Origin: an uncultured Lachnospiraceae bacterium
Lineage (GTDB): Bacteria > Bacillota > Clostridia > Lachnospirales > Lachnospiraceae
NCBI GenBank assembly: GCA_902762955.1
Contig: CACWQH010000013.1
Coordinates: forward strand, 1-53,997
Direction: 5' to 3'
DNA: 53,997 bases
This document shows positions 46,132-52,979 of this stretch, piece after piece. Below the pieces are notes generated by a model, which was not told the DNA's origin, made no database searches, and was given only the letters and a program-made list of their open reading frames with translations. The translations under genes were made by a program, and so were the position numbers. Every line of letters starts with the position of its first letter. Positions within the stretch are counted from its first letter, which is position 1.

Positions 46132-46413
46132 TTGGATATAAAGAAAAAATACAAAAATGCCAGAGCAATTATTGTATTAACTGCTACACTGATAGCTATG
46201 CTGCTAAATATAAAATATGAAAGAGATATAATAGATTCACTTATAATACTTATTATTGTTCTGATTGTATTTTATGCTATTGCATCAATTGCGATTAAGT
46301 TAATTGATAAAATAAGGCTTATGGAACCTAAGACCAATATTGATAATACTAAGAACAAAAGCAGTGAAGATAAAAAAGAAGAAAACAAGGAAGAGACAGA
46401 AGAAGCAAAGTAA
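46132..46413 (+). CDS. Small membrane protein before fliA
   Basis: A 93-residue protein of unknown family: two hydrophobic segments (about residues 11-25 and 33-57) and a Lys/Glu-rich charged tail. TTG start behind GAGGTGG. It lies between cheD and fliA, so it is probably expressed with them; no equivalent at this site in Bacillus. Confidence 0.65.
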   Translation: MDIKKKYKNARAIIVLTATLIAMLLNIKYERDIIDSLIILIIVLIVFYAIASIAIKLIDKIRLMEPKTNIDNTKNKSSEDKKEENKEETEEAK

Positions 46414-46432
46414 CATATAAGAGGGGTGTAAG

Positions 46433-47200
46433 ATGGCTGTAATCGACAATAAGGAAAGGCTTTGGATAGAATACAATCATTCAAAATCAGCCGTAATCCG
46501 TGAGCAGATTATAATTGAATATGTTCCCCTGGTTAAAGTTGTAGCAGGAAGATTGAGTATATATCTTGGTTCAAATGTAGAGTATGATGACCTTGTAAGC
46601 TATGGAATATTTGGACTTATAGATGCTATAGATAAGTTCGATTATGGTAAGGGGATTAAATTCGAAACCTATGCCAGCCTTAGAATTAGAGGCTCAATTC
46701 TTGATCAGATAAGGAAGCTTGATTGGATTCCACGTTCTGTAAGACAAAAACAGAAGGCTATTGATACCGCCATGAAATCACTTGAAAAAGAAATTGGTCC
46801 AAATTATTCGGATTGTGATATGGCTAAAGAGCTGGGGATTACCGAAGATGAATATCTCAACTGGCTTTCTCAAACCAATATTTCCAATATTTCATCAATT
46901 GAAGATTTTCTTGAACAGGGTAATGAGGTGAAAGCATCTACAAACAGAAGCTATGCCAGAATTGAACCTGAGAAGGTTGTAGAGGAAAGTGAGTTAAAGG
47001 AAAAACTTGATGAAGCATTAAATCTTTTAACAGAAAAAGAAAAGAAGGTTGTTGTTTTATATTATTACGAAGACTTAACCTTAAAGGAAATAAGCAGGGT
47101 TATGGAAGTATCAGAGTCGAGGGTTTCACAGCTTCATTCAAAGGCTTTAAAAAAGCTTAAAAATGGACTTGGAGATGAATTCCAGGTATTTATGGGATAA
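46433..47200 (+). CDS. fliA: Flagellar sigma factor FliA (SigD, sigma-28)
   Basis: A 255-residue sigma-28: region 2 (YDDLVSYGIFGLIDAIDKF, FETYASLRIRGSILDQIRK), region 3 and region 4 helix-turn-helix (LTLKEISRVMEVSESRVSQL). It directs late flagellar and chemotaxis genes, which are not in this window. AGAGGGG precedes the ATG. Confidence 0.96.
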   Translation: MAVIDNKERLWIEYNHSKSAVIREQIIIEYVPLVKVVAGRLSIYLGSNVEYDDLVSYGIFGLIDAIDKFDYGKGIKFETYASLRIRGSILDQIRKLDWIPRSVRQKQKAIDTAMKSLEKEIGPNYSDCDMAKELGITEDEYLNWLSQTNISNISSIEDFLEQGNEVKASTNRSYARIEPEKVVEESELKEKLDEALNLLTEKEKKVVVLYYYEDLTLKEISRVMEVSESRVSQLHSKALKKLKNGLGDEFQVFMG

Positions 47201-47239
47201 AGGTTACTTGTTGATTGATTGTTTATTGGGGGATAAATT

Positions 47240-48844
47240 ATGAAGTATAAGAATTCTTTTTTCAAGGTTAATATCAAAGATGATGGTACATATATTACGA
47301 TTTATCCTGCAGTTAGTAACGGTAAAAAATTAGAATATAAAGAGGTTTTGGATTTCCTTGAGAAAAAGGGTATAGTTATCGATGACAAGCTTGGATTAAA
47401 GACAGATATTGAAAATATGGGCAGTGAAATATATGAGAGAAAGCTCTGTGATGTAAAGATTTCTCCATTTAACGAAAGTGCCATAGTAACTGTTTCGCCG
47501 GATAAGCTTGTTGCATTTATAAGATTCTATCCACCTTCTTCAGGTGGTAAGGAGATGGATAAAAGGGAAATACTTCTTGAACTTGCCAATGAAAAAATTG
47601 TTTTTGGTATATCGGAAAAGGTTATCGATGTATTTTTGATGGCAAGACAGTATTGTTTAAATATTCCTGTAGCTAAAGGCGTTAAGCCGGTTATGGCTAC
47701 AGATACTGTTATAGAGTATTTCTTTAGTACTTCGCCTATGTCAAAGCCAAAATTAAACGAGGACGGAAGTGTAGATTATCATGATTTGAGTATATTTACT
47801 CCTGTCAAACAGGGAGATTTGCTTGCAAAGCTTACTCCTCATGATATGGGTAAGCCGGGGCAGGATGTCTATGGTAAAACAATTCCACAAAATAAACCGA
47901 AAATAAAGAAGTTAAAACATGGAAGAAATATAAAAGAGTCCGAGGATGGAACTGAGCTTTACAGTGAGGTAAGCGGAAATGTAAGTCTTACTAACGGAAC
48001 CATATTTGTATCGGATACATTTAGTGTACCGGCAGATGTAGATGCATCTACAGGTGATATAGAATATGATGGTAATGTTGTTATTGCCGGAACTGTAAAA
48101 ACAGGCTTTTCCGTTAAAGCCAGTGGAGATATTCAGGTAAATGGTGTTGTAGAAGCTGCCAATCTTACAGCCGGTGGAAACGTTATGATTAAGGGCGGCG
48201 TCCAGGGAATGAGTAAGGGTATTATCAAGGCAGATGGTAATGTATATGCGCAGTTTTTTGAAAGCGCTATTGTTGATGCCGGTGGAGATATATTTGCAGG
48301 TTCTATACTTCATAGCAATATAAAGTGTGGAGACAAGATTGTCGTAAGCGGAAGAAAAGGCTTTATAGTTGGCGGAGATATAGCCTGCAAGACATATATA
48401 GAGGTTAACAGTATAGGTAACAAGATGGAAACACAGACTATTATCAAGGTCGGTGTTAATCCACAGCTATATGATGATATGAAAATTCTTATCAAGAGTG
48501 TCAATGAGCTCAATGAGAAGATAACGGAAATCACTTCATATCTAAATGTTTATAAGGAAAAGCTTAAGCTGGGCGCAAAACTTAGTCCTGAAAATCTTAA
48601 GCAGATTAAAACTTATAATGCAAATCTTACAGAACTTATGGCGGAAAGAAATGAGAAAAATGAAAAGCTTACAGTCATAAGAACTGAATTTAACGAAGGA
48701 AGAAAAGGAAAAGTTAAGGTACTTGGCAATGTTTATCGTGGTGTTGTAATTTCTATTGCAGGTATGAACAGAGTGATACAGGAAAAAGAAACGCATAATC
48801 TTTATCTGATTAACAATGGTGAGTTAACAACATCGTCTTTTTAA
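47240..48844 (+). CDS. FapA (DUF342) family protein
   Basis: A 534-residue FapA-type protein: N-terminal unknown part (residues 1-170), a beta-helical polymer-like core with repeated G-D/N motifs (ASGDIQVNGVVEAANLTAGG near 295) and a C-terminal coiled coil (about 405-480). FapA-like proteins are often near flagellar genes in gram-positive and some proteobacteria; the role is not defined. It lies straight after fliA. Confidence 0.82.
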   Translation: MKYKNSFFKVNIKDDGTYITIYPAVSNGKKLEYKEVLDFLEKKGIVIDDKLGLKTDIENMGSEIYERKLCDVKISPFNESAIVTVSPDKLVAFIRFYPPSSGGKEMDKREILLELANEKIVFGISEKVIDVFLMARQYCLNIPVAKGVKPVMATDTVIEYFFSTSPMSKPKLNEDGSVDYHDLSIFTPVKQGDLLAKLTPHDMGKPGQDVYGKTIPQNKPKIKKLKHGRNIKESEDGTELYSEVSGNVSLTNGTIFVSDTFSVPADVDASTGDIEYDGNVVIAGTVKTGFSVKASGDIQVNGVVEAANLTAGGNVMIKGGVQGMSKGIIKADGNVYAQFFESAIVDAGGDIFAGSILHSNIKCGDKIVVSGRKGFIVGGDIACKTYIEVNSIGNKMETQTIIKVGVNPQLYDDMKILIKSVNELNEKITEITSYLNVYKEKLKLGAKLSPENLKQIKTYNANLTELMAERNEKNEKLTVIRTEFNEGRKGKVKVLGNVYRGVVISIAGMNRVIQEKETHNLYLINNGELTTSSF

Positions 48845-48862
48845 AAAGAAGGAGATGATTCT

Positions 48863-49174
48863 ATGATAGCACCTATTATTGCAGCACAAAGCTCGGCACC
48901 TGTTGCAGCTATTCAACAAAATACCGAGGCACAGAGTACTCTCAATACACTTCATGCAGAATCCGAGGTAAAAAAGGAAGAACAGCAAATAAGAGAAACT
49001 GTTGTTCAAAAGGATGAAGCTGTGTTTTATGAGCAGACCTATGATGCTAAAGAAGAAGGAAAAAATAAATACTCAAATATTTACAGCAAGAAAAAGAAAA
49101 AGAACAACAATGATGATGAACAGTCAAAGACTGATTCAGAGATAAATCGTATTAATTTTGATATAAAAATATGA
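48863..49174 (+). CDS. Hypothetical small flagellar-operon protein
   Basis: A 103-residue, hydrophilic protein starting MIAPIIAAQSSAPVAAIQQN; the rest is rich in Glu, Lys, Asn and Asp and probably disordered. The unusual Ala/Ile N-terminus has no membrane length. AAGGAG is eight bases before the ATG. No family is recognised. Confidence 0.6.
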   Translation: MIAPIIAAQSSAPVAAIQQNTEAQSTLNTLHAESEVKKEEQQIRETVVQKDEAVFYEQTYDAKEEGKNKYSNIYSKKKKKNNNDDEQSKTDSEINRINFDIKI

Positions 49175-49181
49175 AGCCTTA

Positions 49182-49215
49182 AAAAATGATATCACTTTAT
49201 AATGATATCATTTTT
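49182..49215 (+). terminator. AT-rich terminator-like hairpin inside the operon
   Basis: AAAAATGATATCA (49182-49194) and TGATATCATTTTT (49203-49215) are perfect 13-base arms with an 8-base loop. It lies eight bases after the preceding gene. The stem is AT-rich, so partial termination is likely. Confidence 0.55.
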
Positions 49216-49219
49216 GGCT

Positions 49220-49225
49220 GTATAA
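49220..49225 (+). promoter_or_regulatory. Candidate -10 box before the SwrB-like gene
   Basis: A consensus TATAAT lies 24 bases before the ATG at 49249. The only -35 candidate is TTATAA (49197-49202, 17-base spacing) in the hairpin loop, which is weak. Confidence 0.35.
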
Positions 49226-49248
49226 TGAAGAAAAGAAATGGAGAAGCT

Positions 49249-49899
49249 ATGTCCGGAGCAGTTATTTTACTTATAATTTTAGGGTTATTATTTATATTTG
49301 GCAGTTTTCTTTTTGTTGAAAAGTCTAATGAGGAAGAGGATGAAAGCGTAATAAAAATACCTGATAAGCTTAGTGATGAACAAAAAGAAAAGATAAAAAA
49401 GCTGATAGATGATTATATGGATGAGCATGTTGATGACAAGCTTGGTGATATTGAAAGTAAATTCTCTGAAATAGTAAATCAAAAAACACTTGCTCTTGGA
49501 GATTATGCAGTATCCGTAAATGAAGAAATAGAAAGAAATCACAGTGAAGCATTGTTTTTATACAGTATGCTTTCGGATAAGCAAAAGGAGATAATGACAA
49601 CAGCTTCTATGGTTGATGCTTATAAGAAAGAAATTAATGATATGATAAATGAAAATAATGCTGCAAGTAAAAAGAATGAAAGAGAAGAAAAGCTTGCTAT
49701 TGAACTTGAGGCCATGGAAGATGAGGTGATGACCGATAATGAAGAGGACGAAGGAGTTCAGTCGGTAGATGCCAATAAGGATATCATACTTGAAATGCAT
49801 AAATCAGGTCTGAGTATATTGGAGATAGCAAAAAATCTCGGACTTGGGGTAGGTGAAGTTAAGCTTATAGTAGACTTATATCAGGGAGCAAAGAAATGA
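49249..49899 (+). CDS. SwrB-like flagellar accessory protein (DUF6115-like)
   Basis: A 216-residue protein with one N-terminal membrane helix (residues ~4-22), an acidic coiled-coil region and a C-terminal helix-turn-helix-like motif (ILEMHKSGLSILEIAKNLGL). This layout and position between fliA and rpsB match SwrB of Bacillus subtilis, which promotes assembly of the export apparatus. ATG at 49249 is behind GGAG by five bases; the longer start at 49186 would translate the hairpin arms and is rejected. Overlaps the next gene by four bases. Confidence 0.7.
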   Translation: MSGAVILLIILGLLFIFGSFLFVEKSNEEEDESVIKIPDKLSDEQKEKIKKLIDDYMDEHVDDKLGDIESKFSEIVNQKTLALGDYAVSVNEEIERNHSEALFLYSMLSDKQKEIMTTASMVDAYKKEINDMINENNAASKKNEREEKLAIELEAMEDEVMTDNEEDEGVQSVDANKDIILEMHKSGLSILEIAKNLGLGVGEVKLIVDLYQGAKK

Positions 49900-50525
49900 A
49901 ATTAAAATATTTTATGCGGGGACTTGGCATAGGTATAATATTTGGAGCAATAGTTATGCTTGTTGCTGCAGGTACCTCAGATAAAGAAAAATTATCGGAT
50001 GAAGAGATAAAAAACAGAGCAAAGGCTCTCGGTATGATAGAAGCAACAAGCACAGATGCCGAAAGTGATAATTCGGAGCTTGCTTTGGACAGTGTTTCCA
50101 CTGAAGAAATTACAGAAGCGGATGAAATTATTAAGACAGAAGAAGTTACTGAAGAAATAAGTACTGCTGAGGAAACTGTAACATCTGAAGACAGTAAGGA
50201 AACTACTGAAGAAATAAAAGAAACAACAGAAACAACAACGGAAGATAAGAAAGAAACAACTACTGAACCAAAGAAAGAAACAACTACTGAAAAAACAGAT
50301 AATTCATATACAGAGGCCACGATAACAGTAACAAGAGGTATGGGTTCAACTGAGGTGGCAAAGCTGTTGCAGGAAGCCGGAGTGATAGAGGATGCAGATG
50401 ACTTTGACAGTTATCTTGTAAAAAACGGTATTTCAAATAAAATCCAGATAAATACATATAAGTTTAACAGCAACATGACATATGAAGAAATAGCAACAGG
50501 ATTGACTACTCCGAAAAATAATTGA
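49896..50525 (+). CDS. Membrane protein with YceG/MltG-like N-terminal domain
   Basis: A 209-residue protein: N-terminal membrane helix (about residues 7-27), an acidic and Thr/Glu-rich linker with ETTTE-type repeats (residues ~70-142) and a C-terminal module (TRGMGSTEVAKLLQEAGVI) like the LysM-like lobe of MltG. The catalytic transglycosylase part is missing. It overlaps the SwrB-like gene by ATGA, so the two are coupled. It is the last gene of the flagellar run. Confidence 0.7.
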   Translation: MKLKYFMRGLGIGIIFGAIVMLVAAGTSDKEKLSDEEIKNRAKALGMIEATSTDAESDNSELALDSVSTEEITEADEIIKTEEVTEEISTAEETVTSEDSKETTEEIKETTETTTEDKKETTTEPKKETTTEKTDNSYTEATITVTRGMGSTEVAKLLQEAGVIEDADDFDSYLVKNGISNKIQINTYKFNSNMTYEEIATGLTTPKNN

Positions 50526-50541
50526 ATGACATATAAAAGAT

Positions 50542-50569
50542 AAAAAAAGTGCTTGATTGCACTTTTTTT
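50542..50569 (+). terminator. Terminator of the flagellar operon
   Basis: AAAAAAAGTGC (50542-50552) pairs with GCACTTTTTTT (50559-50569) around the 6-base loop TTGATT. Strong T run. The loop also serves as the -35 box of the rpsB promoter. Confidence 0.85.
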
Positions 50570-50581
50570 ATGTGTTATAAT
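50553..50581 (+). promoter_or_regulatory. rpsB promoter overlapping the terminator
   Basis: TTGATT (50553-50558) is in the terminator loop; 17 bases later TATAAT (50576-50581) follows with TGT just before it (extended -10). The start would be near 50588. Confidence 0.75.
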
Positions 50582-50587
50582 GCACTT

Positions 50588-50723
50588 TGTGTCGGTCTGT
50601 ATATATAACCGATAAATAACAATAAAACATGTGAGCGAATAAACGGATTGGTGCCATTTAACGCAGTGGTTTCCGCGAATATGTATTTGAAACTCACAGA
50701 AGGTATAACCAAGGAGGTATATT
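50588..50723 (+). ncRNA. Structured rpsB leader
   Basis: About 135 bases without a gene. TCGGT (50592-50596) pairs with ACCGA (50608-50612); TGTGAG (50630-50635) pairs with CTCACA (50693-50698), enclosing CGGA / TCCG (50644-50647, 50672-50675) and CCA / TGG. The AAGGAGG ribosome site is at 50711-50717. This suits autoregulation by S2 but the exact family is not recognised. Confidence 0.5.
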
Positions 50724-51479
50724 ATGAGCGTTATTTCAATGAAACAGTTACTCGAGGCAGGTGTTCATTTTGGACATCAGACAAGAAGATGGAATCCTAA
50801 GATGGCTGAGTATATTTATACTGAGCGTAACGGAATCTACATCATCGACTTACAGAAAACAGTTGGTATGGTTGATGATGCTTATAAGGCAATCTTTGAT
50901 TGTATTGCAGATGGAGGAAAGATTCTTTTTGTAGGTACTAAGAAACAGGCTCAGGATGCAATCAAGTCAGAGGCTGAAAGATGTGGCATGTATTATGTTA
51001 ACCAGAGATGGTTAGGTGGTATGCTTACTAACTTCAAGACAATCCAGACAAGAATTGCTAAGCTTAGAAAGTATGAGGCTATGGAGGCTGATGGTACATT
51101 TGACGTACTTCCTAAGAAGGAAGTAATCGAGATTAGAAAAGAGATGGATAAGCTCCAGAAGAATCTCGGTGGTATTAAGGATATGAAGGATATTCCTGAT
51201 ATGATATTTGTTGTTGATCCACGTAAGGAAAAGAACTGTATCCAGGAGGCACATACACTTGGAATTCCGCTTGTTGGTATCGCTGATACAAACTGCGATC
51301 CTGAAGAGCTTGATTATGTAATTCCTGGTAATGATGATGCTATAAGAGCAGTTAAGCTTATCGTTGCTAAGATGGCTGATGCTGTTATCGAGGCTAATCA
51401 GGGTGCAGATGAGATGACAGAAGAGGAAGCTGAGTCTGCTGCAGCAGATGCTGAGGAAGAGGCAGCTGAGGAAGCATAA
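50724..51479 (+). CDS. rpsB: 30S ribosomal protein S2
   Basis: A 251-residue S2, complete, with [20 protein letters not shown] at the start and the [10 protein letters not shown] and [19 protein letters not shown] motifs. The C-terminal ~25 residues are an Ala/Glu-rich acidic tail. It lies upstream of tsf, as in nearly all bacteria, after the flagellar operon as in Bacillus. Confidence 0.99.
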   Translation: MSVISMKQLLEAGVHFGHQTRRWNPKMAEYIYTERNGIYIIDLQKTVGMVDDAYKAIFDCIADGGKILFVGTKKQAQDAIKSEAERCGMYYVNQRWLGGMLTNFKTIQTRIAKLRKYEAMEADGTFDVLPKKEVIEIRKEMDKLQKNLGGIKDMKDIPDMIFVVDPRKEKNCIQEAHTLGIPLVGIADTNCDPEELDYVIPGNDDAIRAVKLIVAKMADAVIEANQGADEMTEEEAESAAADAEEEAAEEA

Positions 51480-51510
51480 AAGGTTGAAACATATTTGTTG
51501 ATATTTTGTA

Positions 51511-51550
51511 AATACCTATAAGTGCTATTTAATATTGATTTATAAGTATT
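51511..51550 (+). promoter_or_regulatory. Inverted repeat before the tsf ribosome site
   Basis: AATACCTATAA (51511-51521) and TTATAAGTATT (51540-51550) pair with one mismatch; AGGAGG of tsf begins five bases later. It may tune tsf translation relative to rpsB. Confidence 0.35.
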
Positions 51551-51570
51551 ATATTAGGAGGAAATATAAA

Positions 51571-52509
51571 ATGGCTAATATTACAGCAGCTATGGTAAAA
51601 GAGTTAAGAGAAATGTCAGGTGCCGGTATGATGGACTGTAAGAAGGCTCTTACAGAGACTGACGGTGATTTCGATAAAGCTATGGAGTTTCTTAGAGAAA
51701 AAGGGCTTGCAACTGCTCAGAAGAAAGCTGGAAGAATTGCAGCTGAAGGTATCGTTGCAACTACTGTTATAGATGGTGGTAAGAAGGCAGCAATCGTTGA
51801 GGTTAATGCTGAGACAGATTTCGTAGCTAAGAATGAAGTGTTCCAGAGCTATGTTAAAGAGGTTGTTGATCAGATAGTTAATAGCGATGCAGAAGATGTG
51901 GAAGCATTTAAGGCTGAAAAGTGGGCGCTTGATACTTCAATGACTGTTGAAGAAAAACATGCAGCTATGATAGCTAAGATTGGTGAAAATATGAACATCA
52001 GAAGATTTGCTAAGATTAATTCTGATGGACTTGTTGTTTCATATATTCATGCAGGTGGTAAGATAGGTGTTCTTGTTGAGGCGGCTACAGACGGATCAGG
52101 CGCCGCTATAGAAGAGTGCTTAAAGAACGTAGCTATGCAGGTTGCAGCTATGAATCCTAAGTATTTAAGCTCAGAGGATGTACCACAGGATTACAAGGAT
52201 AATGAAATGAAGATTCTTAAGGAGCAGGCTAAGAATGATCCTAAGAATGCCAATAAGCCTGATAACATCATTGAGAAGATGTTAATGGGTCGTCTTAATA
52301 AAGAACTTAAAGAGATTTGTCTCTTAGAGCAGGAGTATGTTAAGGCTGAGAATAAGGAAACTGTCGCTAAGTATGTTGAGCAGGTTGCCAAAGCTGCCGG
52401 ATGCTCACTTGCAATTAAGAGCTTTGTTCGTTTTGAAACAGGTGAAGGTCTTGAGAAAAAGAATGAAGACTTTGCAGCAGAGGTTGCAGCACAGATGGCA
52501 GGAAAGTAA
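51571..52509 (+). CDS. tsf: Elongation factor Ts
   Basis: A 312-residue EF-Ts, the guanine exchange factor of EF-Tu. It opens MANITAAMVKELREMSGAGM with the TDFVAKNE motif near residue 80. ATG at 51571 is behind AGGAGG; upstream TTG would add 12 non-conserved residues. Complete. Confidence 0.98.
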   Translation: MANITAAMVKELREMSGAGMMDCKKALTETDGDFDKAMEFLREKGLATAQKKAGRIAAEGIVATTVIDGGKKAAIVEVNAETDFVAKNEVFQSYVKEVVDQIVNSDAEDVEAFKAEKWALDTSMTVEEKHAAMIAKIGENMNIRRFAKINSDGLVVSYIHAGGKIGVLVEAATDGSGAAIEECLKNVAMQVAAMNPKYLSSEDVPQDYKDNEMKILKEQAKNDPKNANKPDNIIEKMLMGRLNKELKEICLLEQEYVKAENKETVAKYVEQVAKAAGCSLAIKSFVRFETGEGLEKKNEDFAAEVAAQMAGK

Positions 52510-52541
52510 TTCTTTTCATATAATTAGATTTATTAATTAAT

Positions 52542-52602
52542 AAAATCCGCATATTATCGATATGTTCATTTTGTTTTGATCTTTCGATTTATGCGGATTT
52601 TT
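52542..52602 (+). terminator. Terminator after tsf
   Basis: AAAATCCGCAT (52542-52552) pairs with ATGCGGATTTT (52591-52601), followed by T. The 38-base loop is long. It also overlaps the end of the convergent regulator gene and can serve both directions. Confidence 0.7.
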
Positions 52603-52819
52603 ATAATTTCTGATCATTTTCACTTGGAATATATTGAATTAGGTCGCCCATATTACAGTTGAGTATTCTGCACAGATCATTTAAGGTTTTGGTAGATACA
52701 TCTTTGTTATGCTTTAATCGGTGAAGAGTGCTGTGTGACATTCTATGTTTATTGGTAAGTGTATACCAGTTTTCATTTGAATTTTTTAATGTTGTCCAAA
52801 ATGGAGAGTAATCTACCAT
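52601..52819 (-). CDS. XRE/Cro-CI family DNA-binding regulator
   Basis: A 72-residue single-domain HTH protein: WYTLTNKHRMSHSTLHRLKH, then TKTLNDLCRILNCNMGDLI, matches the small Cro/CI (YozG-like) family. GAGG lies seven bases before the ATG. It is divergent from the next gene; the shared region of about 160 bases holds a palindrome at 52915. Confidence 0.82.
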   Translation of the reverse strand: MVDYSPFWTTLKNSNENWYTLTNKHRMSHSTLHRLKHNKDVSTKTLNDLCRILNCNMGDLIQYIPSENDQKL

Positions 52820-52914
52820 GATAATACCTCGTTTAAGTCATACTTATATTAGTATTCTCTGATTTATATAATAAAATTACTCTTTTTACTTGAATATCTT
52901 CGCAAGAATGAAGA

Positions 52915-52926
52915 TAGAATATTCTA
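52915..52926. promoter_or_regulatory. 12-bp palindrome in the divergent promoter region
   Basis: TAGAATATTCTA is a perfect palindrome about 95 bases upstream of the XRE gene and 54 upstream of the GHL10-like gene. A consensus TATAAT (52940-52945) for the rightward gene follows 13 bases later, so it could be an operator near the -35 region. Confidence 0.4.
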
Positions 52927-52979
52927 TACTTTTATTTAATATAATGATATGTGACAGGTGTATTAATTATGGAGATAAA

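Noticed and set aside
49865-50320. Leftward frame of 151 codons, Val/Ser-rich
   Set aside because: Mirror of the Thr/Glu-rich repeats of the MltG-like gene; low complexity only.
50606-50615. CCGATAA-like sigma-28 -10 element in the rpsB leader
   Set aside because: No TAAA-type -35 at 15 bases; the bases are explained by the TCGGT/ACCGA stem.
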